Shown here: positions 63,525 through 64,000 of the stretch, one piece after another
How the letters are laid out: each line of letters opens with the position of its first letter
Position numbering within the stretch: position 1 is the first letter of the stretch
NCBI RefSeq assembly: GCF_018678075.1
Contig: NZ_JAHHIR010000014.1
Location: 19,266 to 83,265 of the forward strand
Length of the DNA stretch: 64,000 nt
Direction: 5' to 3'
Source of the DNA: Epibacterium ulvae
GTDB taxonomy: Bacteria; Pseudomonadota; Alphaproteobacteria; Rhodobacterales; Rhodobacteraceae
Notes under the pieces: generated by a model
What the model was told of the DNA's origin: nothing
Database searches by the model: none
The model's input: the letters and a program-made list of their open reading frames with translations, nothing else
Program-made: the position numbers and the translations under genes

Positions 63525-64000
63525 ATGGGACAAGTGCGTCACGGGAGTGCCACGCACTGTTGCCCGGCAGGCGATTTGCACCGCAAATCTGCCGGGAGGG
63601 CACGCACGCGGTCAGAGCAGCAATACAGCGATCGCAAGCTTTGATCGCGGCGCTGAGCACGGAACCCGGGATCACCCCGAAGACGGTTGCCAAGTGGCGA
63701 AAGCGCGAGACCGTTGAGGATCGCAAAACAGGCCCGAAAGAGCCGCGCTCAACCACTCTCAGCCAAGCCGAGGAGGCCATGATCGTCGCATTTCGGCGGC
63801 ATAGGCTGCTGCCGTTGGATGATTGCCTCTATGCGCTCCGGCCCTCGATCCCGCATCTGACGCGGTCAGCGCTGCGTCGGTGTCTTCAGCGGCATAGAAT
63901 CTCGCGCTTGCCGGATGTCGAGGGCGACAAGCCTAAGCGGCAGCAGCTCAAGCGCCACCCGATCGGATTTTTCATATCGATATTGCCGAGGCGCCAGCTG
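63525..64000 (+). pseudogene. IS481-family transposase, disrupted and cut by the window end
   Basis: ATG at 63525, MGQVRHGSATH. The frame breaks at a 50-bp insertion (63551-63600) bounded by CACGCAC on both sides. Removing it restores AVRAAIQRSQALIAAL, then TPKTVAKWRKRETVE, TGPKEPRSTTLSQAEEAMIV and HTL-type LLPLDDCLYALRPSIPHLTR, the N-terminal HTH region of Rhodobacterales IS481 transposases. A second lesion near 63965-63970 (five T instead of six) hides the expected FHIDIAE of the DDE domain. The rest lies beyond the window. Confidence 0.85.
63563..63596. repeat. Palindromic insert inside the transposase gene
   Basis: CCCGGCA-GGC-GATTTGC-ACC-GCAAATC-TGCCGGG: two 7-bp stem parts with a 3-base bulge and a 3-base loop. 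It is the core of the 50-bp insertion. Confidence 0.75.

Noticed and set aside
1..64000. CRISPR array or rRNA operon
   Set aside because: No regularly spaced repeats and no rRNA-like sequence were seen on reading the window.

Overview
The window looks like chromosomal DNA of a marine alphaproteobacterium of the Rhodobacterales (Roseobacter group). The base composition is GC-rich. The gene set fits: a ruvCAB cluster next to a complete tol-pal operon, phosphatidylcholine synthase, formate-tetrahydrofolate ligase with FolD, an amide/urea ABC transporter with formamidase, and an IS481 transposase of the type common in this order. The assignment is inferred from gene content only.

Left part (1-26.6 kb). 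A C1-folate operon (fhs, chorismate mutase, folD) is followed by a long run of minus-strand envelope and DNA-repair genes: ruvC-ruvA-ruvB, a frameshifted MazG-like gene, a hypothetical gene, thpR, ybgC, tolQ-tolR-tolA-tolB-pal-cpoB, tilS and ftsH. After that come prmA, an MFS transporter, a nonsense-interrupted small membrane-protein gene, priA, and the plus-strand set fsa, DUF484, xerC and pcs, with convergent ogt.

Middle part (27-41.4 kb). Two adjacent secreted proteins each join a LysM domain to a solute-binding domain, with an alanine-rich membrane-anchored protein upstream of them. Then come ileS, an azoreductase-like flavoprotein, a two-TM potassium channel, an RND efflux pair and another nonsense-interrupted exported-protein gene.

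Amide region (41.5-53.7 kb). An ABC transporter (urtABCDE order), formamidase and an FmdB zinc ribbon form one minus-strand operon. Divergent from it is a transporter-like sensor: an NCS1 permease body, a cysteine-rich linker, a histidine kinase and a receiver in one chain, followed by an overlapping LuxR-type response regulator. A perfect 20-bp palindrome lies between the divergent genes, and half of it recurs beyond the regulator. This is the most interesting system here: a probable amide/urea or nucleobase-type sensor controlling amide uptake and hydrolysis. Formate released from formamide could enter the folate pathway through Fhs.

Right part (53.7-64 kb). A DUF779 protein, an RTX-type secreted protein, a chemoreceptor, a nucleoside hydrolase, ychF, a PagL-like outer-membrane protein, trpA, two related small membrane proteins and an L,D-transpeptidase precede a decayed accessory edge. 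That edge holds the 5' part of a tRNA-Arg(UCU), a broken UvrD-like helicase and an IS481 transposase carrying a palindromic 50-bp insertion and a 1-base deletion.

Four accessory genes in the window (starts at 20373, 41426, 53121 and 63523) carry an in-frame TAG with recognisable protein sequence continuing in the same frame on the other side. TAG also ends many healthy genes here, so recoding is unlikely, but the pattern deserves a check.
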